Shown here piece after piece: positions 1 to 9,649 of a stretch of DNA of 64,000 nt. Made by a program: the position numbers and the translations under genes. Source of the DNA: Providencia rettgeri (GTDB lineage: Bacteria > Pseudomonadota > Gammaproteobacteria > Enterobacterales > Enterobacteriaceae); NCBI RefSeq assembly GCF_041075285.1, contig NZ_CP163512.1:3534001-3598000 (forward strand), given 5' to 3'. The notes under the pieces are model-generated. The model was not told the origin of the DNA. It saw only the letters and a program-made list of their open reading frames with translations, and did no database searches. How positions within the stretch are numbered: the first letter of the stretch is position 1; every line of letters begins with the position of its first letter.

Positions 1-63
1 ACCATAGGCCAATAGCTTCTCTCTTGGGGGTAAGTTTTGATATTCATCCATTATATTATCCAT
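1..63 (-). CDS. radC: RadC family protein, N-terminal fragment (cut by window edge)
   Basis: Only the first 21 codons lie in the window. Read on the minus strand they contain PPREKLLAYG, which matches the conserved PREK start of RadC/JAB-domain proteins (UPF0758). The ATG at 63 has an AGGAG ribosome site about 10 bases upstream; a second in-frame ATG lies at 51. RadC is divergent from coaBC here, as in other enterics, which supports the call. Its molecular role is not settled in the family. The catalytic-like JAB motif would lie outside the window. Confidence 0.8.
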   Translation of the reverse strand, partial: MDNIMDEYQNLPPREKLLAYG

Positions 64-234
64 CCCTGAACGCTCTCCTACCACTTTTATTGCATTTTCA
101 ATAGAGCGCAATGGCGTGTATAAGGCTTTGCGTAGCGCTTCGCAAAAATAATAAGTTGATGCGAAATCGAGCGCGCCACCTAAACGCGCAATGTGGTAAT
201 ATGCCGTTCATGTTGAGCAAAGCGGATAAAAATA

Positions 235-1446
235 ATGAATCAACTATCACTATTGGGTAAACAGATAGTTATTGGTATCAGCGGGGGGATCGCCGCCTAT
301 AAAATCCCAGAACTGACGCGTCGCTTACGTGATCAAGGTGCAATTGTGCGTGTCGTGATGACTCAAGGCGCAAAGGCCTTTATTACCCCTCTGACTTTAC
401 AAGCCGTCTCTGGTCACCCGGTTGCTGACGACTTATTAGATCCTGCCGCTGAAGCGGCAATGGGTCATATTGAATTAGCTAAATGGGCAGATCTCATTAT
501 TTTAGCCCCAGCAACAGCGGACTTAATTGCTCGGCTTAATGCGGGTATGGCGAATGATTTACTCACCACAATTTGCCTTGCCAGTGCTGCACCGATCGCG
601 GTTGTGCCAGCAATGAACCAACAAATGTATCGTGCTTATGCAACACAAGATAATTTAATCAGATTGAAACAACGCCAATATATGATTTGGGGACCCGCAG
701 ATGGGAGCCAAGCCTGTGGTGATATTGGTCCAGGTCGCATGATTGATCCACTCGACATTGTTCGTCTGGCTGGTGAATATTTCAATCCTAAGCTAGATTT
801 ACAAGGCATAAAACTGATGATCACCGCAGGCCCTACTCGCGAAGACTTGGATCCTGTTCGGTTTATCAGCAATCACAGTTCCGGAAAAATGGGGTTCGCT
901 ATCGCCCAAGCGGCAAGTCAACGAGGAGCCATAGTGACGCTAGTTGCAGGGCCTGTGAACCTAGAGACACCCATAGGCGTTAATCGGATTAACGTGGTAA
1001 GTGGCTTAGATATGTATGAAAAAGTGCACCAATCTGTCACTGAGCAAGATATTTTTATTGGCTGCGCGGCTGTTGCCGACTATCGAGCCAAGGTTGTCGC
1101 TGAAAATAAAATAAAAAAACAAGGGGATGAGTTTACGATCACACTTGTCAAAAACCCAGATATTGTGGCAAGTGTTGGCGCGCTTACAGAAAATCGCCCT
1201 TATGTGGTCGGATTTGCAGCGGAAACACAAAATGTGGAAGAATACGCACGACAAAAACGACAACAAAAACAATTAGATTTAATTTGTGCTAATGATGTTT
1301 CCCTTGCTGATAATGGGTTTAATAGCGACAACAACGCATTACACTTGTTTGATGCCAAAGGCGATACACGCTTGCCACATAGTAGTAAAATCGAATTAAG
1401 CCACTATTTACTTGACGAGATACTTCAACGTTATGAAAAAAATTGA
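235..1446 (+). CDS. coaBC: Bifunctional phosphopantothenoylcysteine decarboxylase / phosphopantothenate-cysteine ligase
   Basis: This cytosolic two-domain enzyme makes 4'-phosphopantetheine in coenzyme A synthesis. The N-terminal FMN domain (about residues 1-190) shows [10 protein letters not shown], the active-site His78 in GHIEL, the PAMNQQM loop (125-131) and Cys161 in [13 protein letters not shown], all hallmarks of the CoaC decarboxylase. The C-terminal CoaB ligase begins around [14 protein letters not shown] (197-210), followed by SNHSSGKMG and KIKKQ. Length (403 aa) is normal for the family. It overlaps the start of dut by 14 bases, so the two are probably translated together. The upstream 170 bases to radC contain no other gene that I can see. 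Confidence 0.97.
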   Translation: MNQLSLLGKQIVIGISGGIAAYKIPELTRRLRDQGAIVRVVMTQGAKAFITPLTLQAVSGHPVADDLLDPAAEAAMGHIELAKWADLIILAPATADLIARLNAGMANDLLTTICLASAAPIAVVPAMNQQMYRAYATQDNLIRLKQRQYMIWGPADGSQACGDIGPGRMIDPLDIVRLAGEYFNPKLDLQGIKLMITAGPTREDLDPVRFISNHSSGKMGFAIAQAASQRGAIVTLVAGPVNLETPIGVNRINVVSGLDMYEKVHQSVTEQDIFIGCAAVADYRAKVVAENKIKKQGDEFTITLVKNPDIVASVGALTENRPYVVGFAAETQNVEEYARQKRQQKQLDLICANDVSLADNGFNSDNNALHLFDAKGDTRLPHSSKIELSHYLLDEILQRYEKN

Positions 1447-1888
1447 CCTAAAAATCCTTGATAGCCGTATCGGTAATGAGTTTCCTTTACCTACTTATGC
1501 AACAACAGGCTCAGCAGGCTTAGACTTACGCGCTTGCCTTGATGCACCTATTGATTTGGCACCAGGTCAAACAGAATTAATCCCAACAGGTTTGGCGATC
1601 CATATCGCGGATGAAAGCCTTGCGGCCGTTATTCTGCCTCGCTCAGGGTTAGGTCATAAACACGGCGTTGTACTCGGAAACCTTGTCGGCCTTATTGATT
1701 CAGATTATCAAGGCCAACTGATGGTTTCTGTTTGGAACCGTGGTGATAAAACCTTCACTGTGGAGCCTGGTGAACGTATGGCACAAATGGTTTTTGTTCC
1801 TGTTGTTCAAGCTGAATTTAATCTCGTTGATGATTTTGATGCAACCGAACGTGGTGAAGGTGGATTTGGCCATTCGGGTCGCCAATAA
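1433..1888 (+). CDS. dut: dUTP diphosphatase
   Basis: Trimeric dUTPase hydrolyses dUTP to dUMP and pyrophosphate, keeping uracil out of DNA and feeding dTMP synthesis. All five family motifs are visible: [35 protein letters not shown] and the C-terminal [12 protein letters not shown] that closes over the substrate. The start is set at MKKIDLKIL (151 aa, as in E. coli) inside the end of coaBC rather than the longer upstream reading, because the extra residues have no counterpart in the family. A hairpin terminator follows, so coaBC-dut looks like one unit ending here. Confidence 0.97.
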   Translation: MKKIDLKILDSRIGNEFPLPTYATTGSAGLDLRACLDAPIDLAPGQTELIPTGLAIHIADESLAAVILPRSGLGHKHGVVLGNLVGLIDSDYQGQLMVSVWNRGDKTFTVEPGERMAQMVFVPVVQAEFNLVDDFDATERGEGGFGHSGRQ

Positions 1889-1915
1889 ATAAAATATATT
1901 GATATTTAATATGCT

Positions 1916-1946
1916 ATATAGAACCTGTTTTAGGTTCTATATTTAT
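1916..1946 (+). terminator. Hairpin terminator after dut
   Basis: An 11-bp perfect stem ATATAGAACCT / AGGTTCTATAT with a short TGTTT-type loop is followed by a T-rich tail. The arms are A/T-rich, so efficiency is uncertain. Confidence 0.6.
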
Positions 1947-2105
1947 CAATTAAAACAATCAGTCGCATATTACCAAACAGAAAAATTGCTCAAAATTTAC
2001 TTATACTCTCTATATTTTTAAACCTATTTTGCTCTGTAAGTCTCTTTACTCAGAGCGAAATTTTGGATAGTTTGTTTTGCTGTTTTAGCAGGGGTCTTAT
2101 TAGAC

Positions 2106-2705
2106 ATGGCAGAAAAAACGACAACACAAAAACGTAACAGACGTGACGAGATCTTACAGGCTCTTGCGTTAATGTTAGAAAGTAGTGATGGTAGCCAACG
2201 CATTACGACTGCAAAACTTGCAGCCACCGTTGGTGTTTCAGAAGCAGCGTTATATCGGCATTTTCCCAGTAAAATGAAAATGTTTGATAGCCTTATCGGG
2301 TTTATTGAGGACTCGTTGGTTTCACGCATCAATCTGATTTTAAACGACGAAAAAGATACCATCATCAGAATTAAATTGATGTTAGCGTTAATATTAGGGT
2401 TTTCAGAGAAAAATCCTGGCTTAACGCGTATAATGACCGGTCATGCGCTTATGTTTGAACAAGACAGGCTGCAAGACCGTATTAACCAGTTGTTTGAGCG
2501 TATTGAATCCCAATTGCGCCAAGTGTTAAAAGAGAAGAAAATACGTGATGGTCATGGTTTTGTTCATGATGAATCGCTACTTGCTTCTCAGCTGCTCGCT
2601 TTTTGCGAAGGCATGTTATCGCGCTTCGTGCGTTCCGAATTTCGTTACCGACCAACCGTCGAGTTTGAAGCGCGCTGGCCTTTAATTTTAGCTCAGTTAC
2701 AATAA
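2106..2705 (+). CDS. slmA: Nucleoid occlusion factor SlmA (TetR family)
   Basis: SlmA binds specific sites scattered over the chromosome and blocks FtsZ-ring assembly over the nucleoid. The protein has the usual 199 residues. Its N-terminal TetR-type helix-turn-helix reads [20 protein letters not shown] (about 34-53), followed by the all-helical dimer and FtsZ-binding domain. The N-terminus [20 protein letters not shown] and C-terminus [10 protein letters not shown] agree closely with the enterobacterial protein. Position between dut and pyrE is the standard enteric arrangement. It has its own 217-base upstream region and ends in a strong terminator. Confidence 0.96.
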   Translation: MAEKTTTQKRNRRDEILQALALMLESSDGSQRITTAKLAATVGVSEAALYRHFPSKMKMFDSLIGFIEDSLVSRINLILNDEKDTIIRIKLMLALILGFSEKNPGLTRIMTGHALMFEQDRLQDRINQLFERIESQLRQVLKEKKIRDGHGFVHDESLLASQLLAFCEGMLSRFVRSEFRYRPTVEFEARWPLILAQLQ

Positions 2706-2725
2706 CCAATTATTAGTACTACTCA

Positions 2726-2759
2726 CCCCGCCCGTTTTTTTGGGCGAGGGGATTTTTTT
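2726..2759 (+). terminator. Rho-independent terminator between slmA and pyrE
   Basis: A GC-rich hairpin (CCCCGCCC / GGGCGAGGGG with a T-rich loop) is followed by ATTTTTTT. It sits between the convergent slmA and pyrE genes and could act in both directions, because the minus strand also shows a T tract in the loop region. Confidence 0.85.
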
Positions 2760-3399
2760 AAATACCGTATTGCTCACGATACGCTTTCATCGCCGCTAAA
2801 TGCACTTCCATACCTTCTTGTTCAGAAAGATACGTAATCAAATCATTCATGGTAATAATTGAATGCACTTTACAGCCATAGTCACGCTCAACCTCTTGTA
2901 CCGCTGAGATTTCACCTTTCCCTTTCTCTTGTCTATCTAAGCACAGTAAAACACCATTCAATGTTGCTTTCTGTTGCTTTATGATTTCCATCGATTCACG
3001 GATTGCTGTCCCCGCTGTTATCACATCATCAACCACAAGCACACGACCTTGTAGAGGGCTCCCCACTAACATTCCCCCTTCACCGTGATCTTTGGCTTCT
3101 TTACGATTAAAGCAGTATGGCATATCGATATCATGATGCTCTGCCAGTGCGACTGCCATTGTGGTGGCAATTGGAATACCTTTATAGGCAGGTCCAAAAA
3201 TCACATCACACGCTATCGCACTCTCTTGCAGTGCTTGCGCATAAAAACGACCGACAAGTGCCAAATCACGTCCGGTATTAAATAACCCCGCATTAAAAAA
3301 GTATGGGCTTTTGCGACCTGATTTCAGCGTAAACTCACCAAATTTCAGTACCTGTTTTTTCATGGCAAGTTCAATAAAATCGCGCTGATAGGCTTTCAT
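2758..3399 (-). CDS. pyrE: Orotate phosphoribosyltransferase
   Basis: PyrE joins orotate to PRPP to give orotidine monophosphate in pyrimidine synthesis. The 213-residue length is typical. The PRPP-binding motif [13 protein letters not shown] lies near residues 120-132, and the N-terminal [16 protein letters not shown] and the [13 protein letters not shown] loop are conserved. It lies downstream of rph on the same strand, the classical rph-pyrE operon, and a pyrimidine-type attenuator hairpin separates them, so expression is probably tuned by UTP supply through transcription-translation coupling in the end of rph. Confidence 0.97.
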   Translation of the reverse strand: MKAYQRDFIELAMKKQVLKFGEFTLKSGRKSPYFFNAGLFNTGRDLALVGRFYAQALQESAIACDVIFGPAYKGIPIATTMAVALAEHHDIDMPYCFNRKEAKDHGEGGMLVGSPLQGRVLVVDDVITAGTAIRESMEIIKQQKATLNGVLLCLDRQEKGKGEISAVQEVERDYGCKVHSIITMNDLITYLSEQEGMEVHLAAMKAYREQYGI

Positions 3400-3480
3400 T
3401 GGTCATTCTCCTCATTGATGACTGTTTTGTATGTCTAACGTCTTTGTGCTGATGAATTTATAGGTCAATCAGCAGGTATA

Positions 3481-3504
3481 AAAAAGGCGACTTTTCAGCC
3501 GCCT
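3481..3504 (-). promoter_or_regulatory. pyrE attenuator hairpin
   Basis: On the minus strand, just after the rph stop, AGGCGGCTGAAAAGTCGCCT forms an 8-bp stem with a GAAA loop and runs into a T tract. Its placement between rph and pyrE and its near identity in shape to the E. coli pyrE attenuator support regulation by UTP-dependent coupling of ribosome and polymerase. Confidence 0.85.
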
Positions 3505-3518
3505 ATTCAAAAATTAAC

Positions 3519-4232
3519 TTATTTCAGCGCTTCTCGCTGAGCTTCAAAAATGGTATTTAGCCCCGTTTTGGCTAATGCTAACAAGGCAAGTAATTCCTCA
3601 TGGCTAAACGGTTCACCTTCCGCTGTACCTTGTACTTCAATCATACGACCATCATCCATCATAACGACGTTCATGTCCGTTTCCGCCGCAGAATCTTCAA
3701 CATATTCAAGGTCGCAAAGTGCTTCTTGATTAACGATCCCGACAGAAACCGCAGCAACCATCGACTTGAGAGGGCTTTTCGCAATTTTCCCCTCAGCCAC
3801 CATATGATTCAGTGCATCCACCAGTGCCACACAAGCCCCTGAGATAGCAGCGGTGCGTGTACCACCATCCGCTTGGATAACATCACAGTCTAAAGTAATG
3901 GTGAACTCGCCTAATTTTTTTAGATCAACGGCTGCACGTAATGAACGCGCAATTAAACGTTGAATTTCCATTGTACGACCCGTTTGTTTACCACGAGCGG
4001 CTTCACGCTGATTGCGGGAATTTGTTGCACGGGGTAGCATGCCATACTCTGCGGTTACCCAGCCTTGGCCTTGACCTTTTAAAAAGCGAGGTACCCCCTC
4101 TTCTACCGTTGCATTACATAACACCTTAGTGTCGCCAAACTCAATAAGAACAGAGCCTTCTGCGTGCTTTGTATAATTGCGCGTGATGGTAATTGGACGC
4201 ATTTGGTCCGCTTTTCTATCTGCTGGGCGCAT
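3519..4232 (-). CDS. rph: RNase PH
   Basis: A phosphate-dependent 3'-5' exoribonuclease that trims tRNA precursors. The full 237 residues are present, including the conserved C-terminal part that is frameshifted in common E. coli K-12 strains; here the reading frame is intact to FEAQREALK. Visible family blocks are [39 protein letters not shown] and [18 protein letters not shown], the last containing the phosphate and metal site. It is the first gene of the rph-pyrE operon and is divergent from yicC. Intact rph means normal coupling at the pyrE attenuator would be expected. Confidence 0.96.
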   Translation of the reverse strand: MRPADRKADQMRPITITRNYTKHAEGSVLIEFGDTKVLCNATVEEGVPRFLKGQGQGWVTAEYGMLPRATNSRNQREAARGKQTGRTMEIQRLIARSLRAAVDLKKLGEFTITLDCDVIQADGGTRTAAISGACVALVDALNHMVAEGKIAKSPLKSMVAAVSVGIVNQEALCDLEYVEDSAAETDMNVVMMDDGRMIEVQGTAEGEPFSHEELLALLALAKTGLNTIFEAQREALK

Positions 4233-4354
4233 GGTGTTATCTCCGTTATCAACTCAAATTGGGACGCATTATACGTCCTTAAAACGATAATGCCTATCCT
4301 GTCATCTCTCATAGCGCTATAATCCCATTATCTTATCGATAATAGGAACGAATT

Positions 4355-5218
4355 ATGATCCGTAGTATGACCGCTTTTGCCCGCCGTGATATCAAGGGTG
4401 AATGGGGGAATGCGGCCTGGGAGCTGCGTTCCGTAAACCAACGTTATTTAGAAACGTATATCCGTTTACCTGAGCAATTCAGAAGCCTTGAACCGGTTAT
4501 TCGCGAGCGTCTTCGTTCTCGTTTAACACGCGGAAAAGTGGAGTGTAATCTGCGTTTTGAATTAGACGGTGCTAACCGTAGTGAACTCATTCTCAATGAG
4601 CAATTAGCCCGTCAATTAATTAGTGCCGCAAATTGGGTTAAAAATTACAGTCATGAAGGTGAAATTAACCCATTAGAAATTTTACGTTGGCCGGGAGTTA
4701 TGTCCGCTGGCGAGCAGGATTTGGATGCCATCAGCGAGCAATTAATGGTCGGCTTAGATGAAACCATCGACGCCTTTATCCAAAGCCGTGAAGCCGAAGG
4801 GGCTTCATTGCATGCGTTAATTGAGCAACGCCTTGATGCTGTTTTAGTTGAGGTAGCAAAAGTCCGTAAACATATGCCAGAAATTCTGCAATGGCAACGT
4901 GAACGCCTGCAAAGCAAGCTCGAAGAAGCTGAAATTCAAGTGGATAATAACCGCTTAGAACAAGAGCTTATTTTGCTTGCTCAACGTATTGATGTTGCAG
5001 AAGAATTGGACAGATTAGAATCCCATGTTAAAGAAACTCGTAATATCTTAAAGAAAAAAGACGCTAATGGTCGCCGCCTTGACTTTATGATGCAAGAGTT
5101 TAACCGTGAATCGAATACGCTGGCCTCAAAATCGATTAATAGTGAAGTGACGAATTCCGCAGTTGAGCTTAAAGTCTTAATCGAGCAAATGAGAGAACAG
5201 ATCCAGAATATTGAATAA
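4355..5218 (+). CDS. yicC: YicC family endoribonuclease
   Basis: The 287-residue protein starts MIRSMTAFARRD and ends in the conserved YicC/DUF1732 region (DFMMQEFNRESNTLASKS, EVTNSAVELKVLIEQMREQIQNIE). Members of this family have been shown to be endoribonucleases that act on RNA including small RNAs; this specific role is taken from family knowledge. The middle portion (about 140-230) is strongly helical with heptad-like leucines, consistent with the elongated arms of the family. It is divergent from rph, the normal enteric order, and is followed by a strong terminator. Confidence 0.94.
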   Translation: MIRSMTAFARRDIKGEWGNAAWELRSVNQRYLETYIRLPEQFRSLEPVIRERLRSRLTRGKVECNLRFELDGANRSELILNEQLARQLISAANWVKNYSHEGEINPLEILRWPGVMSAGEQDLDAISEQLMVGLDETIDAFIQSREAEGASLHALIEQRLDAVLVEVAKVRKHMPEILQWQRERLQSKLEEAEIQVDNNRLEQELILLAQRIDVAEELDRLESHVKETRNILKKKDANGRRLDFMMQEFNRESNTLASKSINSEVTNSAVELKVLIEQMREQIQNIE

Positions 5219-5253
5219 CATCTTTATGGGCTGTTAATCTTTGATAGCTGACA

Positions 5254-5284
5254 CCCCCCTTGCTCTTCACAAGGGGGGTTTTAT
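5254..5284 (+). terminator. Rho-independent terminator after yicC
   Basis: The 9-bp arm CCCCCCTTG pairs with CAAGGGGGG and is followed by TTTTATTATT. It separates yicC from the convergent dmsC-like gene and its last bases touch the dmsC stop codon region. Confidence 0.88.
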
Positions 5285-6156
5285 TATTTAACAATAAAAA
5301 ATGCAAAGCGATTAAGAATTTCACTAATGAATATAATAATGCAAGCAAGGGTAATTATTTGAGTACTTGCAATAAACGTCACCGACCGATTTTTCCATGC
5401 CTGATATCCCAAGAGTAAAATACCAATAATTCCCCAGCTCCACGCAGACAAACGAAGGAGAAAAGTGCCTGTATAGGCTATTTCAGGAGATTGCGGAAAT
5501 GTAATGGCATTTGAATTAATCACAATGTTCGATAACCACTCTAAATAAAATGGTTGCACAGTCATTCGAATGACGAAAGCAAGAAATATCACTAATAATG
5601 CACTGACAACTAACTTATTCGTTAATTCTACACTAATCAAAGTACGGCTTCTTTTAGTCGTCAATCCTAGGGCAATGGCTCCGCCAGTCGCGAAAACTGA
5701 ACCAAAGAACATAAAGTATGTATTGACATGCATCCACGTCACCATCGAGGTATTAAAATATAAAGACGCCATACAATAAATATCGATAAGCCCCAGTAAA
5801 CCAATCAATGCAAGAATAGTGTTGTTCATTCTCCCTTTGATCAAAACAACTAAAGTGTATAAACACAATGCGCCAAGATACACAGCAGCAAATACAACTT
5901 CACGGCTTAACCAAGACGATGAAATATGGCGAAGGGCATGAAATGCATTCCATGGATACCCCATATGTAACGTTGAAGCTAATAGCCCCAAACATCCGAG
6001 AATAGCTGCAAGGATTAAAACTGGCTTCATGATGGTAGTGGATTGTTGAGTCCCCACTTCTTTTTCAATCCAGCAAAAATACAGTGCGCTAAATATCACT
6101 ACACCCACAGAGCTTTGTACTAATAGGGTGAATGCAACAAGTGGCCATTCGCTCAT
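5284..6156 (-). CDS. dmsC: DmsC-type membrane anchor subunit of a molybdo-reductase
   Basis: This 290-residue protein is almost wholly hydrophobic, with about eight membrane helices, and starts MSEWPLVAFTLLVQSSVGVVI, the usual N-terminus of DmsC anchors. In DmsABC enzymes this subunit oxidises menaquinol and holds the A and B subunits on the membrane. It overlaps the end of the B subunit gene by four bases (ATGA), showing tight coupling. It is the last gene of the operon and runs into the yicC terminator from the other side. The family call is good; the exact substrate of the complex is unknown. Confidence 0.88.
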   Translation of the reverse strand: MSEWPLVAFTLLVQSSVGVVIFSALYFCWIEKEVGTQQSTTIMKPVLILAAILGCLGLLASTLHMGYPWNAFHALRHISSSWLSREVVFAAVYLGALCLYTLVVLIKGRMNNTILALIGLLGLIDIYCMASLYFNTSMVTWMHVNTYFMFFGSVFATGGAIALGLTTKRSRTLISVELTNKLVVSALLVIFLAFVIRMTVQPFYLEWLSNIVINSNAITFPQSPEIAYTGTFLLRLSAWSWGIIGILLLGYQAWKNRSVTFIASTQIITLACIIIFISEILNRFAFFIVK

Positions 6157-6782
6157 AATGCGTTTTCTCCTTTATCGATAGCACCAGAGTGAGGCTTGAT
6201 CACTAAATTGGGCTGTGTAATATCTGCATCTGGAAGGCCTTGAACTTGGCTCAAGTGACCATATTTTTCTCTTAGCATTTTTATTGGGCCAAATTTGATG
6301 GCATTCAGTGGGCAAGTATCGACACAAATTGGATTTTGCCCCTTAGCGAGCAGATCAACACAAAAATCGCACTTAGACATTTGTCCTGTTTGCTCATTAA
6401 GCTGTGGTGCGCCGTAGGGGCAAGACCATGAACAATATCCACAGCCAACACATTTGCTGGTATCAACGCGCACAATGCCATCACCATCACGTTTATGCAT
6501 CGCTGTCGTCGGGCAGTTTTTAACGCAAATCGGGTCATCGCAGTGATTACAAGAGATGGTTAACGTATATGAAAAGACATTATTCACGTAACCACCTTGA
6601 CCATTAGGTGCAAAACCGCCACCTTGCACTTCATAAATACGGCGAAAACGGCGACCTACCTCAAGATCATTTTTATCTTTACAGGCGACTTGGCAGGCCT
6701 TGCAACCAGAACAACGTGATGAATCAATAAAAAACCCCAATTGTTCGTCACTGACAGAGGCATATTCTCTAAAATCACTCAT
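6153..6782 (-). CDS. dmsB: DmsB-type four-cluster ferredoxin subunit
   Basis: The 209-residue electron-transfer subunit carries four cysteine groups, each able to bind a [4Fe-4S] cluster: [12 protein letters not shown] (about 24-35), CNHCDDPICVKNCP, CVGCGYCSWSCP and CDFCVDLLAKGQNPICVDTCP. This is the canonical DmsB/NrfC-like arrangement carrying electrons from the membrane anchor to the molybdenum subunit. It overlaps the A-subunit gene by four bases and the C-subunit gene by four bases. There is no signal peptide, as expected because it is exported bound to the twin-arginine A subunit. Confidence 0.93.
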   Translation of the reverse strand: MSDFREYASVSDEQLGFFIDSSRCSGCKACQVACKDKNDLEVGRRFRRIYEVQGGGFAPNGQGGYVNNVFSYTLTISCNHCDDPICVKNCPTTAMHKRDGDGIVRVDTSKCVGCGYCSWSCPYGAPQLNEQTGQMSKCDFCVDLLAKGQNPICVDTCPLNAIKFGPIKMLREKYGHLSQVQGLPDADITQPNLVIKPHSGAIDKGENAL

Positions 6783-9172
6783 ACTTTTGCGACCTCAACT
6801 AAAACCGTTAAATGCGAATTACCGTGAGCAAGGGGAGTCATACGCGTTGATGTTAAAACGTTAGGGCAACCACCGTGGTCGATGCCGTCTTTATCTGGGT
6901 TCCACCAGGCTCCAGCTTGCATGCCAACAACGCCAGGAATAATGCGCTGAGTCACGAGAGCAGGGATTTGTGTAATTCCGCGGTCGTTGAAAATTCGCAC
7001 CATATCACCGGTTTTGATATCTCTTTGTTGCGCATCGATAGGGTTGATCCACAACTCTTGTCGTTGTACTTCCTGTAGCAGTGGGTTGGAGTATTGCGTG
7101 GAGTTAGCGCGATTTTTGCCTTTCCATGTCAACATTTGTAGGGAATATTTCTCAGTTAATGGGTCTTCTGGTCCTTCAATAGCAGGGACATAATGAGAAA
7201 GAGCAGGAATATCAGGATTGTCCATGTCATAGAGACGTTTAGAAAATAGTTCAATCTTACCTGAAGGTGTAGGAAAGGGGTTATTATCAATATCTTGAAT
7301 ATTTTTCTCAAACGCAACAAAACCGATATCTTTAAAAAGATAGCGGCGTGATTTGACTAATTCATCAAAGGTTGGAAAATCCGGTCTATCAGGGAATCTC
7401 GCTTTATTAACATTAACAAGATGTTCAATCCATTGTTTCTCGGTACGATTTTCGGTAAACGCTTCTTTGACACCCATTTTTTCGGCAACGTCGGTGATCC
7501 ATTCATAATCGGAGCGACGCTCAAAATCAGGCTCAATGACTTTTTCAGATAAAATAAAATAGCTTCCGGTACCCCATGTATCGCCAATATTCCAGCGTTC
7601 CATAAAACTGGTTTCGGGTAATACAAGGTCGGCATATTTTGCTGAAGGTGAAAGGTAGAGATCACTCGAAACAATAAACTCAACTTTTGATTCATCGGCT
7701 AATAATTTTGCAGCCGCATTCACATCTGGATTCTGATTAACCAAATAGTTGCCCGCGAGAGAGAAGATCATTTTAATATTGGTATCAAGTTTATCAGCGC
7801 CCAATAAACCATCTTCTGGTCGCACTTTGCTAGCATCTTCAACAGCTTGCATCCAGTTCATAATAGAGATTTTGGCTTTAATCGGATTTTCACCAATATC
7901 AGGGCCATGCATCGATTGGCGGTTACCAATCCCACCATAACCTGCCGCCCATGCGCCGCGCTTGCCAACATTGCCTGTAATTGCCGCTAATAAGGTTGAA
8001 CCACGAGCACTACGCTCACCACAGATATGGCGCTGTGGTCCCCAGCCTTGGATCAGTGCAGCTGGTTTTGTCATCGCATATTCACGGGCAAGCTGACGGA
8101 TTGTATTTGCGGGAACCTTAGTTATTTTTTCCGCCCATTCAGGTGTTTTATGAATGCCATCTTTTTTGCCCATTAGATAGGCGACTAAAGATTCATTTGC
8201 TGGAACACCTTCAGGCATGTTCTCCTCATCAAAACCAATAACATACTTATCAATGAATGGCTTATCATGTAAGTTTTCACTGACAATCACATACATCATG
8301 GCATCTAGAAGCGCGTTATCTGTCGTTGGTAATAATGGTATCCACTGATCGGCTAAAGATTGTGCTGTATCTGAATAGCGAGGATCGACAACAATAAACT
8401 TGGTGCCATTATTCTTCATTTTTTGAAAATAGTGATTGGTATGGCCAAAAACGGTTTCGTTTGGATTATGGCCCCACAAAATAACTAAGGGGGTATTTTC
8501 TAGTGTATCTAAAGAACTTCCTGAACGTGAGGTACCATAAGTGTAGGGAGTTGCTTTTACCGTATTACCTAAGCTGACAGAATGGTAATAAGGCAAATAC
8601 CCGCCTGTGAGATTAAATAATTTCTTCATCATGGTATCACCAGAGAAAATGCCCCCAGTGACGGCGGTATTTACCGTAAGAAAACGGCTGGCTGCACCAT
8701 ATTTTTCGGTTAAACGGGTGATATTTTCAGCGATGATGGTGGTTGCTTCATCCCATGAAATACGCTCAAACTTACCTTCACCACGCTGACCAATTCGCTT
8801 CATTGGGTATTTCAAGCGGTTCGCATCGTAAATAAACTTGCGGTAGCCTCTACCACGAACACAGGCTCGCATGATAGGCATAGTTTCATCCAGTTCATTA
8901 TCTGGGCGGGTTGTGATACGAGTCACTACGCCATCTTTGACGTGTGCGCGAATATCACATTTTCCACCACAGTCAAAAGTACTGCATGTGGCCACCACGT
9001 CTGTACCGTCATCTAACACATTTGTAATGGGGATCTGAGTCGTTTGTGCTTTTACATTGCTTGAAATAAAAGGCAAGCTGATGAGTGCCGCACTCGTTTG
9101 CACGAAATGACGGCGACTAACTGAAAACGCACCAGTTTCTTGCAAATTTCCATTTGTTATTTTTCTAGACAT
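6779..9172 (-). CDS. dmsA: DMSO-reductase-family molybdopterin catalytic subunit, Tat-exported
   Basis: A 797-residue molybdopterin oxidoreductase for anaerobic respiration. The N-terminus has the twin-arginine signal SRRHFVQTSAALISLPF (19-35), so the folded enzyme goes to the periplasm. The first Fe-S site uses Cys63, Cys68, Cys72 and Cys104 (CSTFDCGGKC ... RACVRG). This is a C-X4-C-X3-C pattern, one residue longer in the first gap than the CTVNCGSRC of E. coli DmsA. A serine-rich TYGTSRSGSS stretch (211-220) lies where the molybdenum-ligand serine is expected. Downstream blocks such as LKYPMKRIGQRGEGKFERISW are DmsA-like. Substrate could be DMSO, TMAO or a related oxide; the sequence does not decide. 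No DmsD-type chaperone gene is adjacent. Confidence 0.9.
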   Translation of the reverse strand: MSRKITNGNLQETGAFSVSRRHFVQTSAALISLPFISSNVKAQTTQIPITNVLDDGTDVVATCSTFDCGGKCDIRAHVKDGVVTRITTRPDNELDETMPIMRACVRGRGYRKFIYDANRLKYPMKRIGQRGEGKFERISWDEATTIIAENITRLTEKYGAASRFLTVNTAVTGGIFSGDTMMKKLFNLTGGYLPYYHSVSLGNTVKATPYTYGTSRSGSSLDTLENTPLVILWGHNPNETVFGHTNHYFQKMKNNGTKFIVVDPRYSDTAQSLADQWIPLLPTTDNALLDAMMYVIVSENLHDKPFIDKYVIGFDEENMPEGVPANESLVAYLMGKKDGIHKTPEWAEKITKVPANTIRQLAREYAMTKPAALIQGWGPQRHICGERSARGSTLLAAITGNVGKRGAWAAGYGGIGNRQSMHGPDIGENPIKAKISIMNWMQAVEDASKVRPEDGLLGADKLDTNIKMIFSLAGNYLVNQNPDVNAAAKLLADESKVEFIVSSDLYLSPSAKYADLVLPETSFMERWNIGDTWGTGSYFILSEKVIEPDFERRSDYEWITDVAEKMGVKEAFTENRTEKQWIEHLVNVNKARFPDRPDFPTFDELVKSRRYLFKDIGFVAFEKNIQDIDNNPFPTPSGKIELFSKRLYDMDNPDIPALSHYVPAIEGPEDPLTEKYSLQMLTWKGKNRANSTQYSNPLLQEVQRQELWINPIDAQQRDIKTGDMVRIFNDRGITQIPALVTQRIIPGVVGMQAGAWWNPDKDGIDHGGCPNVLTSTRMTPLAHGNSHLTVLVEVAKV

Positions 9173-9207
9173 AGCATTCTCAAAAAAGATGATTTGGATT
9201 CACCGTC

Positions 9208-9249
9208 ATGATAGGAATAGGGTTGTTAAGCCTTATTGATTAATATCAA
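9208..9249 (-). promoter_or_regulatory. FNR-activated promoter of dmsABC
   Basis: A perfect FNR box TTGAT-TAAT-ATCAA spans 9236-9249. Reading toward dmsA, TATCAT (9208-9213, one base off consensus) begins 22 bases after the box, which places the FNR centre near -41.5 relative to a start site near 9201. That is the standard class II FNR geometry and predicts anaerobic induction. Confidence 0.85.
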
Positions 9250-9539
9250 TACTACTTTAGTGGTGGGCGTTTATCTGGAAATTGGGAAATAGCGTGATAC
9301 AACCTGCGAAAATATGATGTGAAAGTGTTTCTCGTTAGCATTTAGTTATAGTAAAAATCAAATAACTATTCACAATAATGATAAACATAATTTGTTATCG
9401 GCAAGTTGGAAAAGCCAGAAGATCAATATATTGAATTTCGCCTGATAACACAGAGTGGATGAATATTTAACCTCACTTAATGTCTATCATTTCCAATGAA
9501 AAAGTAGTGCCCCTCTTTTTCAGAAATCCGCATAACCAT

Positions 9540-9553
9540 TTGATTAACATCAT
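9540..9553. promoter_or_regulatory. Candidate FNR/CRP-type half-perfect box
   Basis: TTGAT-TAAC-ATCAT matches the FNR consensus at nine of ten positions. It lies between the divergent dmsA and the MFS gene, about 200 bases from the MFS start. AT-rich surroundings raise the chance of coincidence. Confidence 0.4.
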
Positions 9554-9617
9554 TAATTACCTGATAATTGATTCATTATTTAAAAATATGAGCTCGCTCA
9601 TAAATTCACCAATTGTT

Positions 9618-9631
9618 TTGATTTCAATCAC
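9618..9631 (+). promoter_or_regulatory. Candidate FNR box for the MFS/RraA/amidase operon
   Basis: TTGAT-TTCA-ATCAC matches FNR at nine of ten positions. Its centre is about 60 bases before the start site predicted from the adjacent TTGACA...TAACAT promoter, close to the -61.5 class I position. This suggests, but does not prove, anaerobic control of the cluster. Confidence 0.5.
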
Positions 9632-9649
9632 AGATAGCAAAACAGATCT

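Noticed and set aside
1006..1272. Antisense open frames inside coaBC and in many other genes
   Set aside because: They lie opposite strongly conserved coding sequence, lack ribosome sites and resemble no protein; they are shadows of codon use.
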